Source: Mesorhizobium sp. (GTDB taxonomy: Bacteria; Pseudomonadota; Alphaproteobacteria; Rhizobiales; Rhizobiaceae). From it: a stretch of 64,000 nt of DNA. Location: NCBI RefSeq assembly GCF_023954305.1, contig NZ_JAMLIG010000001.1, forward strand, positions 372,001 through 436,000, in the 5' to 3' direction. The notes under the pieces are model-generated. The model saw only the letters and a program-made list of their open reading frames with translations. It did no database searches and had not been told where the DNA came from. This document shows positions 8,438 through 16,830 of the stretch, piece by piece. Position 1 is the first letter of the stretch. Every line of letters starts with the position of its first letter. The translations under genes were made by a program, and so were the position numbers.

Positions 8438-8848
8438 CTACCCCGCCGGCTCCGTCACCGCGCGGAAGCGCAGAAGCCCGTGATGCACCGACAGGTCCTC
8501 GTCATAGCGCGCCTCGGCGAATTCGAGGGTCATGTTGACGAGCGTATGTCCGTCCAGTTCTTTCGGCGCGGCGTCGATCAGCTGGCGGATCGTCTCCATG
8601 ATTTCCAGCGTCTCGGTCTTGCCCTTGGCCTTCGACCAGACATGCACCGTGAAGAGCTGCTCGGTGCCGCTCTCGGTGCCGGTACTCCAGTCGTACATGC
8701 TGGTGCGACCGAAGCTGACATAGGGAAAGGCGGCATTGGGCGGCGTGGCGTCGAACACCTTCTGCCCTCCGAGCCTTGCCACCAGCCCGGCGTCGGCCGT
8801 CAGCAGCGAATGGATCGCTCTCTGCAGGTCAACGGCCGGCGAATTCAT
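8438..8848 (-). CDS. GTA tail terminator protein, DUF3168 (ORFg8)
   Basis: This 136-residue DUF3168 protein closes the top of the tail tube. Its family features are LQRAIHSLLTADAGLVARLGGQKVFD, then FPYVSFGR and HVWSKAKGKTETLEI. The frame opens further upstream, but an ATG at 8848 follows a strong GGGAGGGA ribosome site, so it is chosen. Confidence 0.92.
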   Translation of the reverse strand: MNSPAVDLQRAIHSLLTADAGLVARLGGQKVFDATPPNAAFPYVSFGRTSMYDWSTGTESGTEQLFTVHVWSKAKGKTETLEIMETIRQLIDAAPKELDGHTLVNMTLEFAEARYDEDLSVHHGLLRFRAVTEPAG

Positions 8849-9020
8849 CGCGATCCCTCCCTTCGGTCCGCCTGCGGACACTAGCGCGCGCCGGCTTGCG
8901 CGGAGCAGGACGCGCGGCTCCGCGACCGTACTGCGCCTCCGCCCGCTCCGCCAGCCCGTGGACGCGGCCGCGCAGCGCGCGGATCAGGCCCTCGGCGGTC
9001 ATCCGCAAGGTGATGTTCAT
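8829..9020 (-). CDS. Small hypothetical protein between GTA g7 and g8
   Basis: A 63-residue basic ORF whose ATG overlaps the g7 stop (ATGA) and whose end overlaps the g8 start by 20 bases. It begins MNITLRMTAEGLIRALRGRVHGLAER and ends in an Arg/Ala-rich tail. The tight coupling on both sides argues that it is translated. I do not recognise a family. It could be a GTA accessory peptide. Confidence 0.5.
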   Translation of the reverse strand: MNITLRMTAEGLIRALRGRVHGLAERAEAQYGRGAARPAPRKPARASVRRRTEGRDRDEFAGR

Positions 9021-9349
9021 CGGCCCTGCTCCTTTGTGCGGCAGATGAGATAGCGGCCCGTCTCGTCCGGATCGTGCGCGGTCAGGATTTGAAGGATCCG
9101 GTCGCCCATCACGAGCCGCATGCCGCTCTCGACGTCCGGCCGGTGACGGATCGTCACGCGATGCATCACCTCTTCGATCGTCTGGTCGGCGCCGAACCTT
9201 TCCCGCACGACGATCGGCTGCAGCCGTGCGAACACGGTCGCGATCTCTGTCCAGGTCTCGGCAAAGCCGCCGGCGCCGTCCGGTGTCGTCGTGGCCTGTT
9301 CGAGCACCAGTTCGGTGCTCATCTCGCCCGGATCGATGGTCTCGCGCAT
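9017..9349 (-). CDS. GTA head closure / head-tail adaptor protein (ORFg7)
   Basis: This is a phage head closure (SPP1 gp16/HK97 gp10-like) protein of about 110 residues that seals the portal-adaptor channel. Typical features are STELVLEQATTTPDGAGGFAETW, then FARLQPIVVRERFGADQ and HRVTIRHRPDVESGMRLV, ending in a conserved GRYLICRTKE-type strand. A GTG one codon upstream is a possible alternative start. It overlaps the g6 stop. Confidence 0.9.
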   Translation of the reverse strand: MRETIDPGEMSTELVLEQATTTPDGAGGFAETWTEIATVFARLQPIVVRERFGADQTIEEVMHRVTIRHRPDVESGMRLVMGDRILQILTAHDPDETGRYLICRTKEQGR

Positions 9350-9918
9350 CACAGCCGTCCCGTCCTGTAGCCGGCGATCAGCCGGTCGAAGCCGGATGGG
9401 ATCGACGACGGCCGGCCCACCGTGCCGTGGCCGGCGCGTATCTCATACCAATAGGCGGTGAGCAGCAGCACCGCCCGCCTGAGCTGGTCGGGCACGTCGG
9501 TTCCGGCCTCGCCGAAGCCTGCGACGAAATCGACCTCGATGCCGTTGAGCCTGCGCTCCGGCGCCGGCGGCGCCATGAAATGCAGCCGCGCCGGGCGGCT
9601 GACGAGATCGGCTTCGTAGCCGGCGGGATCGAGGATCGCCGCCTCGCCCTCGGCGCCATAGACGGTGACCGACAGGATCTCCTTCACCGGATGGCGGCGC
9701 AGCCGCACCACCCCGCTATAGGGCCAGAAATCCATTGCCAACCGCCAGGACTGGTCGATCAGCGCCATGCCGGTCTGCGCCTCGATCTCGGCCCTCGCCG
9801 CCTTGATCAGCCCGGATATCAACGCGTCCTCGCTGTCATGCGCGATGCGCAGCTGCGCCTTGGCGTCGGCGAGCGTCACCGGCTCGCCCGCGGGATCCAC
9901 GGTTCGATAGAGTGTCAT
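9349..9918 (-). CDS. GTA head-tail connector / adaptor, gp6-like (ORFg6)
   Basis: This 189-residue protein of the phage gp6 head-tail connector family forms the ring below the portal. Motifs seen are PVTLADAKAQLRIAHDSEDALISGLIKAARAEIE and RRAVLLLTAYWYE near the C-terminus, the usual ending for this family. The start at 9918 (MTLYRTVDPAG) is the conserved one; the longer frame enters the palindromic element. Confidence 0.92.
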   Translation of the reverse strand: MTLYRTVDPAGEPVTLADAKAQLRIAHDSEDALISGLIKAARAEIEAQTGMALIDQSWRLAMDFWPYSGVVRLRRHPVKEILSVTVYGAEGEAAILDPAGYEADLVSRPARLHFMAPPAPERRLNGIEVDFVAGFGEAGTDVPDQLRRAVLLLTAYWYEIRAGHGTVGRPSSIPSGFDRLIAGYRTGRL

Positions 9919-9950
9919 GATGGCTCCGGATTGGAGAGGAACAAGGAATG

Positions 9951-10081
9951 CCCCCTCACCGCCTCGCTTCGCTCGGCACCTCTCCCCCATGAATGGGGGC
10001 GAGGAGACGCAGCTTCGGCGATTGGCGGCTCCTCTCCCCCGGGCAGGGGGAGAGGTGGCCCGAAGGGCCGGTGAGGGGGTG
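9951..10081. repeat. Rhizobial-type palindromic intergenic element, copy 2
   Basis: The ends CCCCCTCACCG and CGGTGAGGGGGT are inverted. Inside are CTCTCCCCCATGAATGGGGG and CTCTCCCCCGGGCAGGGGGAG hairpins. It lies between capsid and connector genes. Its layout matches copies at 8224-8385 and 63497-63663, although the arms are more diverged. Confidence 0.75.
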
Positions 10082-10101
10082 CTTCGCGACTGCCGACTGC
10101 C

Positions 10102-11343
10102 TCAGCTCACCCCGTATTTCATCAGCTTGATCGCGTTGAAGTCCTGCACCCCGCCGCCGACGCGCTTGGTGGTGTAGAAGAGCACGTAGGGCTTGGCGGA
10201 ATAGGGGTCACGCAGCACGCGCACGCCGGTGCGGTCGACCACGAGATAGCCGCGGCCGAAATCGCCGAAGGCGATCGACAGCGAATCCGCCGCCGCGTCC
10301 GGCATGTCCTCGGCCTCCACCAGCGGGAAGCCCATCAGCATGGCGCGCGCGCCCGGTCCCGCCGGCGGCTGCCACAGATAGTTGCCGTCGGCATCCTTCA
10401 GCTTGCGGATCGAGGCTTGCACCTTGCGATTCATGACGAAGCTGGCGTTCTGCCGGTAGCCGGCCCGCAATGAATAGATCAGGTCGATCAGTCTGTCGGA
10501 CGGGTTCGAGGCCGGCAGCGCGCCGTCGACGCCGGTGGCGATGTAGCCGAGACTGCCCCACGTCCAGGAGCCGTCGTCGACGGTCGTGTAAGCCAGGAAG
10601 CCCTTCGGCTTGTTCGTGCCGTCGCCGGTGACGAAGGCGGTGCCTTCCTGCTCGGCGAAGGCGGCCTCGACTTCGCTGGCGATCCACTGGTCGAGATCGA
10701 CGGCGCTGTCCTCGAGCAGCGAAGCGGTCGCCGCCGGCATGGCGTAGATCTCCATCGCCGGGAACGACAGTTCGCTCAGCGTCGACGCGTTGGTCTGCGG
10801 CCTCGCCGCCGTCTCCGCCACCCAGCCGGAGGCCGGGCCGGCGACCGAGAAGGGCTTCTTCAGCACGGCCGTCGACACCTGGCGCACCGAGGCGATGGAG
10901 CGGATCGGCGACAGGCTCGCCAGCCGCTTGCCGATCTCGGTCTCCGTCTCCTCCGGCACCAGATAGCCGCCGTCGGGACCGGAGCCGTAGGACATCGCCT
11001 TCACGTCCACCGCCTGGAGCGCGCGCTCGTCGCCGCGCCGCACATAGGCCTCGAAGGCCTCCTTGTGCTCGCTGACGATGCGCCCGCCGCCCGCCTCGCG
11101 GCCCAGCGCCGGGCGTGCCTTCCTGAGCAGCAGCTGGTCCATCGCCCGCTTCTGCTCGTCCATCGCGCGGCTGATGCGATCCACCTTCTCGGCGGTCACG
11201 GCGTCCTCGCCGAAGCGGGTCTCGATCTGCGCGATGCGCTCGTCGTTGGCCTCGCGAAAAGCCTCGAAGGCGCTCATGAATTCGCCGAAGGCATCCGAGA
11301 TGTCGGCGCCCTTGGTTTCGGGTGCAATTGTGTCGTGGGTCAT
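10102..11343 (-). CDS. GTA major capsid protein, HK97 family (ORFg5)
   Basis: This 413-residue HK97-fold capsid protein has three parts. Residues 1-75 form a helical scaffold (delta) domain (FEAFREANDERIAQIETRF), removed by the prohead protease. The mature region starts near the conserved MSYGSGPDGGYLVPEETETEI. Later motifs include FVTGDGTNKPKGFL, SFVMNRKVQASIRKLKD and DRTGVRVLRDPYSAKPYVLFY. The ATG at 11343 overlaps the protease stop. GTA capsids package a few kilobases of host DNA. Confidence 0.95.
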   Translation of the reverse strand: MTHDTIAPETKGADISDAFGEFMSAFEAFREANDERIAQIETRFGEDAVTAEKVDRISRAMDEQKRAMDQLLLRKARPALGREAGGGRIVSEHKEAFEAYVRRGDERALQAVDVKAMSYGSGPDGGYLVPEETETEIGKRLASLSPIRSIASVRQVSTAVLKKPFSVAGPASGWVAETAARPQTNASTLSELSFPAMEIYAMPAATASLLEDSAVDLDQWIASEVEAAFAEQEGTAFVTGDGTNKPKGFLAYTTVDDGSWTWGSLGYIATGVDGALPASNPSDRLIDLIYSLRAGYRQNASFVMNRKVQASIRKLKDADGNYLWQPPAGPGARAMLMGFPLVEAEDMPDAAADSLSIAFGDFGRGYLVVDRTGVRVLRDPYSAKPYVLFYTTKRVGGGVQDFNAIKLMKYGVS

Positions 11344-11969
11344 GCGATCCTGTCCTCTTCGTGCTGGAGTGTCTGCGCAGTCCGGCGGAACCGCTCCGCC
11401 AGTCTTGCCTCGTTCATCGCCGCGGCTTCGCCCCGCAGCAGGCGCGCGATGTCCTGGCGCAGGCGCGTCATGCCGGCCGGACCCGTTCCCTTCACCCGGT
11501 CGATCCGCGCTTCCGGCAGCATCGGGAAGGTCACGACCGAGATTTCCCACAGATCCGCCTCGAGGATGCGGCGCACGCCGGTGCCGGCATCCTTCCTCGC
11601 CCGCACGGTGCGGAAGCCGATCGACAGGCCGTCCAGCGCGCCGGCGCGCATCAGCGCGAGCACTTCGCGCGAACGCGCCACGCCGGGCGTCAGCCGGCCG
11701 CGCACGAACAGGCCGCGCGCGTCCTCGCGGATATGGGTCCATCTGCCGATCGGCTGGTTCGGATCGTGCTGGAACAGCATGCGCACGCTCTCCGGCCCGC
11801 GCCGCCTCAGGGAGCGGACGAAGGCGCCGGGTTCGACCGCGTCGCGCGAAAGGTCGACCTTGCCGAACAGGCTGGCATAGCCCGAGAATCCTCCGTCGGC
11901 TTCGACATCCTCGATCGTCACGCCCGCGAACTTTCGCTCCACGGGCCGGCGCGCCGGCTCCACAGTCAT
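11340..11969 (-). CDS. GTA prohead protease, HK97 family U35 (ORFg4)
   Basis: This 209-residue serine protease trims the capsid scaffold domain during head maturation. The catalytic His68 is in LFQHDPNQPIG and Ser116 in LDGLSIGF, as in the U35 family; the GYASLFGKVDLSRDAVEPGAF block is typical. It precedes the capsid gene with a four-base overlap, the normal phage order. Confidence 0.94.
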   Translation of the reverse strand: MTVEPARRPVERKFAGVTIEDVEADGGFSGYASLFGKVDLSRDAVEPGAFVRSLRRRGPESVRMLFQHDPNQPIGRWTHIREDARGLFVRGRLTPGVARSREVLALMRAGALDGLSIGFRTVRARKDAGTGVRRILEADLWEISVVTFPMLPEARIDRVKGTGPAGMTRLRQDIARLLRGEAAAMNEARLAERFRRTAQTLQHEEDRIA

Positions 11970-12036
11970 CTCACTCTCCTTCTGATTGTCGTTCCGGCCG
12001 CACCGTCTCCGCGCGGCTCTGGCAGCCGATGCGAGG

Positions 12037-12360
12037 TCAGCCCCTCGGCTTGTTCGCCGGCTTCTTCGCCAGCGTCCGCGAGACGAAACCGACCGCCCAC
12101 CAGGCGCACAGGCTTGCCGCGGTCGAGCCCATCAGCATGGTCTCGACCGGTCCCAGCCGGTCGGAGATCTCGAGCTCCGCGGCGAGCTTGATGCCGGCGG
12201 CGCCGCCGAAGGCGAGACCCGCGACGACGCCCACCGCAAATCGGACCGCCGCCTCGCGCCGGCCTCTCGGCAGGATATAGGCGATCGAGATCGCCGAGCC
12301 CGCGACCGCGCCGAGGGCCTTCGCCGCCCAGAGCCAGGCGGCGTGAGACAGGTCTGTCAT
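12037..12360 (-). CDS. DUF6107 family membrane protein of the GTA cluster
   Basis: This 107-residue protein has two or three hydrophobic segments: AAWLWAAKALGAVAGSAISIAYIL, AVRFAVGVVAGLAFGGAAGI and MGSTAASLCAWWAVGFV. It resembles the DUF6107 proteins found between portal and protease genes in rhizobial GTAs. Its size and hydrophobicity recall small phage holins or head accessory proteins, but no function is established. Confidence 0.75.
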   Translation of the reverse strand: MTDLSHAAWLWAAKALGAVAGSAISIAYILPRGRREAAVRFAVGVVAGLAFGGAAGIKLAAELEISDRLGPVETMLMGSTAASLCAWWAVGFVSRTLAKKPANKPRG

Positions 12361-12376
12361 GTGAAGCTCCCTTCGG

Positions 12377-13630
<1,254 letters not shown>

Positions 13631-13660
13631 CAGGCTGCTCCTTTGGAATGTTGGGATCGG

Positions 13661-14173
13661 CTACCGCTTCACGGCGGCGAGCGAGGCGACGATGTCGTTG
13701 CAGGGCAGGATCAGCCGGCGCTCCATGCCCTTCGTCTCCTGGAAATGGAACTTCTTATAGAACTTCACCGCGTCGTCATCGATTGCGTGGACGACCACGC
13801 CGCGGAACGCGACCACCTGCGACGCCGACACGATGCTGAGCAGCGCGTTCTTCAGCAGCGCCGGCCCAAGCCCCCTGCCCTGATGCTCCCTCGTCACCGC
13901 CAGCCGGGCCAGCACCGCCACGGGCAGTTCCGAAGGCGCGGGATGCCCCCTCACCGGCCGCGACACGTCGTTGCGGTGGATCATGCCGGCGCACACGGCA
14001 TGGTAGCCGGCGACCTTGCCGTCCTCGTCGGCGATCACGAAGGTTCGCGTATAGCCCTGCACCTGGTTGTACAGCGCCATGTCGCGCAGCCAGGCATCGA
14101 GCGCCGGCTTGCCGGACTCGAACCCTTCGACGATGTGCTTTTCCGTCAGCGGCGTCGGCTTGCGAAAGCCCAC
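13661..14173 (-). CDS. GNAT-family acetyltransferase toxin (TacT/AtaT-like)
   Basis: This 170-residue GNAT protein has the acetyl-CoA motif HQGRGLG (residues 97-103) and a Tyr139 in KFYKKFHF. The equivalent tyrosine is catalytic in TacT-type toxins, which acetylate the amino group of charged tRNAs and stop translation. It lies three bases after the DUF1778 antitoxin gene in the usual antitoxin-toxin order. The pair sits between GTA terminase and portal genes and is not part of a normal GTA. Confidence 0.85.
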   Translation of the reverse strand: MGFRKPTPLTEKHIVEGFESGKPALDAWLRDMALYNQVQGYTRTFVIADEDGKVAGYHAVCAGMIHRNDVSRPVRGHPAPSELPVAVLARLAVTREHQGRGLGPALLKNALLSIVSASQVVAFRGVVVHAIDDDAVKFYKKFHFQETKGMERRLILPCNDIVASLAAVKR

Positions 14174-14176
14174 GGC

Positions 14177-14452
14177 TCAGTCGACCCAGTCGACGCGGCT
14201 CTCGAACAGCCGCACCAGCCGGTCGCGCGCCACGCCGGGCGCCGCCAGCCTCTCGCTGACCTCAGCGAATACCTCCGCCGACACGCCGATGAAGCGCTGG
14301 TCGAGCAGTTCCTCCTGTGCCGAATGGACCGACGCCTCGGTCATGAAGGCGGTGATCGACTTGCCGCAGATTTCCGCCGCGCGCGAAATCAGCTCATGCG
14401 CTTCCGGATCGATGCGCAGATTGACGGTCTTGGACTTTTTCAACGCGGACAT
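14177..14452 (-). CDS. DUF1778 ribbon-helix-helix antitoxin (TacA-like)
   Basis: This 91-residue antitoxin has an N-terminal ribbon-helix-helix DNA-binding region (KTVNLRIDPEAHELISRAAEICGKSITAFMTEAS, residues 8-42), typical of DUF1778. Its C-terminal tail (RLVRLFESRVDWVD) should wrap and neutralise the GNAT toxin. It has its own promoter and a small inverted repeat at 14486-14499, fitting autoregulation as in known pairs of this type. Confidence 0.88.
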   Translation of the reverse strand: MSALKKSKTVNLRIDPEAHELISRAAEICGKSITAFMTEASVHSAQEELLDQRFIGVSAEVFAEVSERLAAPGVARDRLVRLFESRVDWVD

Positions 14453-14485
14453 TGTTTCGCACTCCGCCCCGGATGCGGGCCATGA

Positions 14486-14530
14486 CGGGAGACCTCCCGA
14501 CGAAATAGGGCTTTAGATAGGCAATGTAAA
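14486..14530 (-). promoter_or_regulatory. Promoter and putative operator of the DUF1778-GNAT pair
   Basis: On the minus strand TTTACA (14530-14525) and TATTTC (14507-14502) are 17 bases apart. Just downstream CGGGAG and CTCCCG form a 6-bp inverted repeat with a two-base centre (14486-14499), placed where an RHH antitoxin would block transcription. The antitoxin ATG follows at 14452. Confidence 0.6.
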
Positions 14531-14548
14531 TACACCCATGCATGGACA

Positions 14549-14614
14549 ATGCCTACACACACCGACTGCCTACTGCCTACTGCCTACTGTCTACTGCCCT
14601 ACTCCCCTACGCCC
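14549..14614. repeat. TACTGCC-type repeat segment downstream of terminase
   Basis: Several copies of the CTACTGC heptamer, some with substitutions (CTACTGT, CTACTCC), run up to the terminase stop at 14615. It is the third occurrence of this repeat in the cluster, each directly 3' of a GTA gene (g11, g3, g2). Confidence 0.7.
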
Positions 14615-15964
14615 CTACATCCCCCTCACCCGCGGCTCCGCCCGCTGCCTCAGCATCAGTTCGCTCACCGCCCAGACCAGCGCGTCGACCCGGTCGGGCG
14701 AGCGGCCGTTGGCGAGGCCGTCCGGGCCGAAGTCGCACATCTCGTCCTCGAGCGCGGCGAAGCGCTCCGCGTGCCGCACCCGGCTCTGCGCATAGAGCGC
14801 CGCCACCGGCTCGGCGCGCAGCCATTTGCCGCGGTTGGCACGCACCGGCCTGACCGGCACGCCGGCATCCACCTGGGCGATCACCGTGCCCACCATGTCG
14901 CCGCCCTGATTGGTTTCGGCAACGATGCAGTCGGCGGCAAGGCGGTGATACAGCGCCACCGCTCTGCCCGCCCATTCGAGCGGCGACAGGCCGGCAGCGC
15001 TCGCATCCGCCAGCACCACGGCGCGGCCGTCCGCTTCCAGCCCCGCAGCGACGATGCCGCAGGCGTCGGATCGTTTTGTCGCCGAAGCCGGCGGGTCGAC
15101 CGCCACCACGATGCGCCGCAGTTCTCCCGCCGGCGCCGTCTCCGCCTCGATCCTGGCGCGGTTCCACAGCGCGTCGTCGCGGTCCTCGACCAGTTCGCCG
15201 TCGAGCTCCTGCCGGCCGAGCCGCAGGCCGCCGTAACGCTCCTTCACCGCGGCCAGGAACGATGCCGCCAGGTTGTGCGCATTGTCGGCCGTGCGCATCC
15301 GCGTCACGTGCACCCGCTCATGCGCCATCAGCTCCTTCAACAGCTTCACCGGCCGCGGCGTGGTGGTGATCAGCTGCAGCGGCTCGCCGAGGCGAAGTCC
15401 GAACTGCAGCATGTCCCAGGTCGCCTGCAGGTTCTTCCACTTGGCGAATTCGTCGCACCAGGCGGCGTCGAACTGCGGCCCGCGCAGGCTTTCGGGGTCT
15501 TCGGACGAAAACATCTGCGCCACCGCGCCGCTGTCCCACACCAGCCGGCGCCGGGTCGCCTCGAAGCGCGGCCGCGAGCCGCGCGCGATCGTCCGCAGCC
15601 CCGACGGCCCGTCGATCATCACCTCGCGCACGTCGGCCAGCGTTTCGCCCACCAGCGCGACGTTCCGGTATTTCGGCCGTCGCGAATAAGGCGGGAAGCC
15701 GCGCACCAGCCCGTTGACCCATTCGGCCCCGAGCAGCGTCTTGCCCGCGCCGCGCCCGCCGACGACCAGCCAGGTCTCGGGCGGATCAGGAAGCAGGCTC
15801 CGCCAGGTCGGGATCTGCGCCGGGCGGCCCCGCATCAGCCATTCCGCGTCGGCGCGTCGCGCCTCGTCCTCCTCGCCGCTGCTGATCGAGAAACTGCGCT
15901 CCTTCGACAGCAAGCTCGACAATGCGTCGGTCGATTCGTCTGAGTACATCGGCGAGTTTGTCAT
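14615..15964 (-). CDS. GTA terminase large subunit (ORFg2)
   Basis: This 449-residue DNA-packaging motor has Walker A GGRGAGKT (residues 69-76) and Walker B with acidic pair CDE at 170-172. Its C-terminal RNase-H-like nuclease has acidic residues in VVAVDPP (Asp290), VAETNQGGD and DRVDALVW. The first 45 residues are not conserved, and an internal start cannot be excluded. It overlaps the g1 frame by about 180 bases. Headful packaging of host DNA is the expected role. Confidence 0.94.
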   Translation of the reverse strand: MTNSPMYSDESTDALSSLLSKERSFSISSGEEDEARRADAEWLMRGRPAQIPTWRSLLPDPPETWLVVGGRGAGKTLLGAEWVNGLVRGFPPYSRRPKYRNVALVGETLADVREVMIDGPSGLRTIARGSRPRFEATRRRLVWDSGAVAQMFSSEDPESLRGPQFDAAWCDEFAKWKNLQATWDMLQFGLRLGEPLQLITTTPRPVKLLKELMAHERVHVTRMRTADNAHNLAASFLAAVKERYGGLRLGRQELDGELVEDRDDALWNRARIEAETAPAGELRRIVVAVDPPASATKRSDACGIVAAGLEADGRAVVLADASAAGLSPLEWAGRAVALYHRLAADCIVAETNQGGDMVGTVIAQVDAGVPVRPVRANRGKWLRAEPVAALYAQSRVRHAERFAALEDEMCDFGPDGLANGRSPDRVDALVWAVSELMLRQRAEPRVRGM

Positions 15965-16670
15965 CGCTCTTCTTCTTGTTGTCCTTGGCGCGTTCGGCGG
16001 CCAGCGCCTCCCAACGGTCCATCATCTTGCCGAGCGCGGCCAGCCCCTCGACCTGCGCCTTGTCGAGCCGGCCGCCGCGCCGGTCGGCATTTTCCATCAG
16101 CCGGCCGACCTGCCGCGCGACGAACCCGCTGGCATTGGCCAAGAGCTCGACCGGGTCCATCCTGTCCCATTCGGGCACGGCGAGCGCCGGCTGCGGCTCA
16201 CGGGCAAAGCCGCGAGCCACGCCCCCTCCGCCGGGCGGTGAAATGTCTGCCCGCGGTTCGGCCGCTGCCGCCGCGGCCGGGTCCACGCCCGGCGCGAGCG
16301 CCGGGAACGCGGCCGCCCCGGACTCCGTGGGCGAAGGACGCTCCGGACGTCCCGGCGCGGTCGAAGGCGATCCTTCCGCTATGGCCTCGATCGCGTTCGT
16401 CCCGCCCGCCGCGGGCGGCAGGTCGCAAGACTCCTCCTCCGGCGGCTCGCGCCCCGACAGGGCGGCGGCGATCGTCTGGACCTCGCGATAGAGGCCGCGG
16501 ATTTCCTGGTTGCGGTGGTCGATCGTCTTCCAGCGTTCGGCGGAAGACCGCGAATAGACGTGGGAATTGTCGACGCCCAGCACGGCCGCCACCCGAACCC
16601 TGGTCGGCGGCTGGCCCTCCGAGAGCTCGCGCGCGGCAAGCCACTGCGCCTCGCTGATCCCGCGGCCCAT
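15786..16670 (-). CDS. GTA small terminase-like protein (ORFg1)
   Basis: This 294-residue protein is first in the cluster. The ATG at 16670 follows a GGAGG site. The N-terminus has an HTH-like segment (EGQPPTRVRVAAVLGVDNSHVYSRSSAERW) suited to DNA recognition. The middle is an Ala/Pro/Gly-rich linker, and the C-terminus has helices (LDKAQVEGLAALGKMMDRWEALAAERA) that may oligomerise. Position and architecture match the gp1 small terminase of rhizobial GTAs. The last ~60 residues lie in the region shared with terminase. Confidence 0.75.
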   Translation of the reverse strand: MGRGISEAQWLAARELSEGQPPTRVRVAAVLGVDNSHVYSRSSAERWKTIDHRNQEIRGLYREVQTIAAALSGREPPEEESCDLPPAAGGTNAIEAIAEGSPSTAPGRPERPSPTESGAAAFPALAPGVDPAAAAAAEPRADISPPGGGGVARGFAREPQPALAVPEWDRMDPVELLANASGFVARQVGRLMENADRRGGRLDKAQVEGLAALGKMMDRWEALAAERAKDNKKKSDDKLADVLRRIDRRIVELAVEGAQFLDQQRRGGRGATRRRGMADAGPPGADPDLAEPAS

Positions 16671-16758
16671 CCGTCCTCCAGCGCTATGATGAAACGAAAA
16701 ACGCCGGCAGCGTCCGCTCGATGAGAGCTTTGAGGGACACACTTCCGACGATGGCGAA

Positions 16759-16787
16759 AACCTATCAGACCACCGTCACGGTGTCAA
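16759..16787 (-). promoter_or_regulatory. Likely GTA structural-cluster promoter with embedded palindrome
   Basis: Minus-strand TTGACA (16787-16782) and TAGGTT (16764-16759) are separated by 17 bases and point to g1, 90 bases downstream. The perfect palindrome CACCGTCACGGTG (16771-16783) lies in the spacer. It is a candidate site for the transcription factor that gates GTA expression. Confidence 0.6.
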
Positions 16788-16830
16788 GGGATATTTTCCT
16801 ATCCCCTCAGCTGAGTTCCCATCGTCCCCG

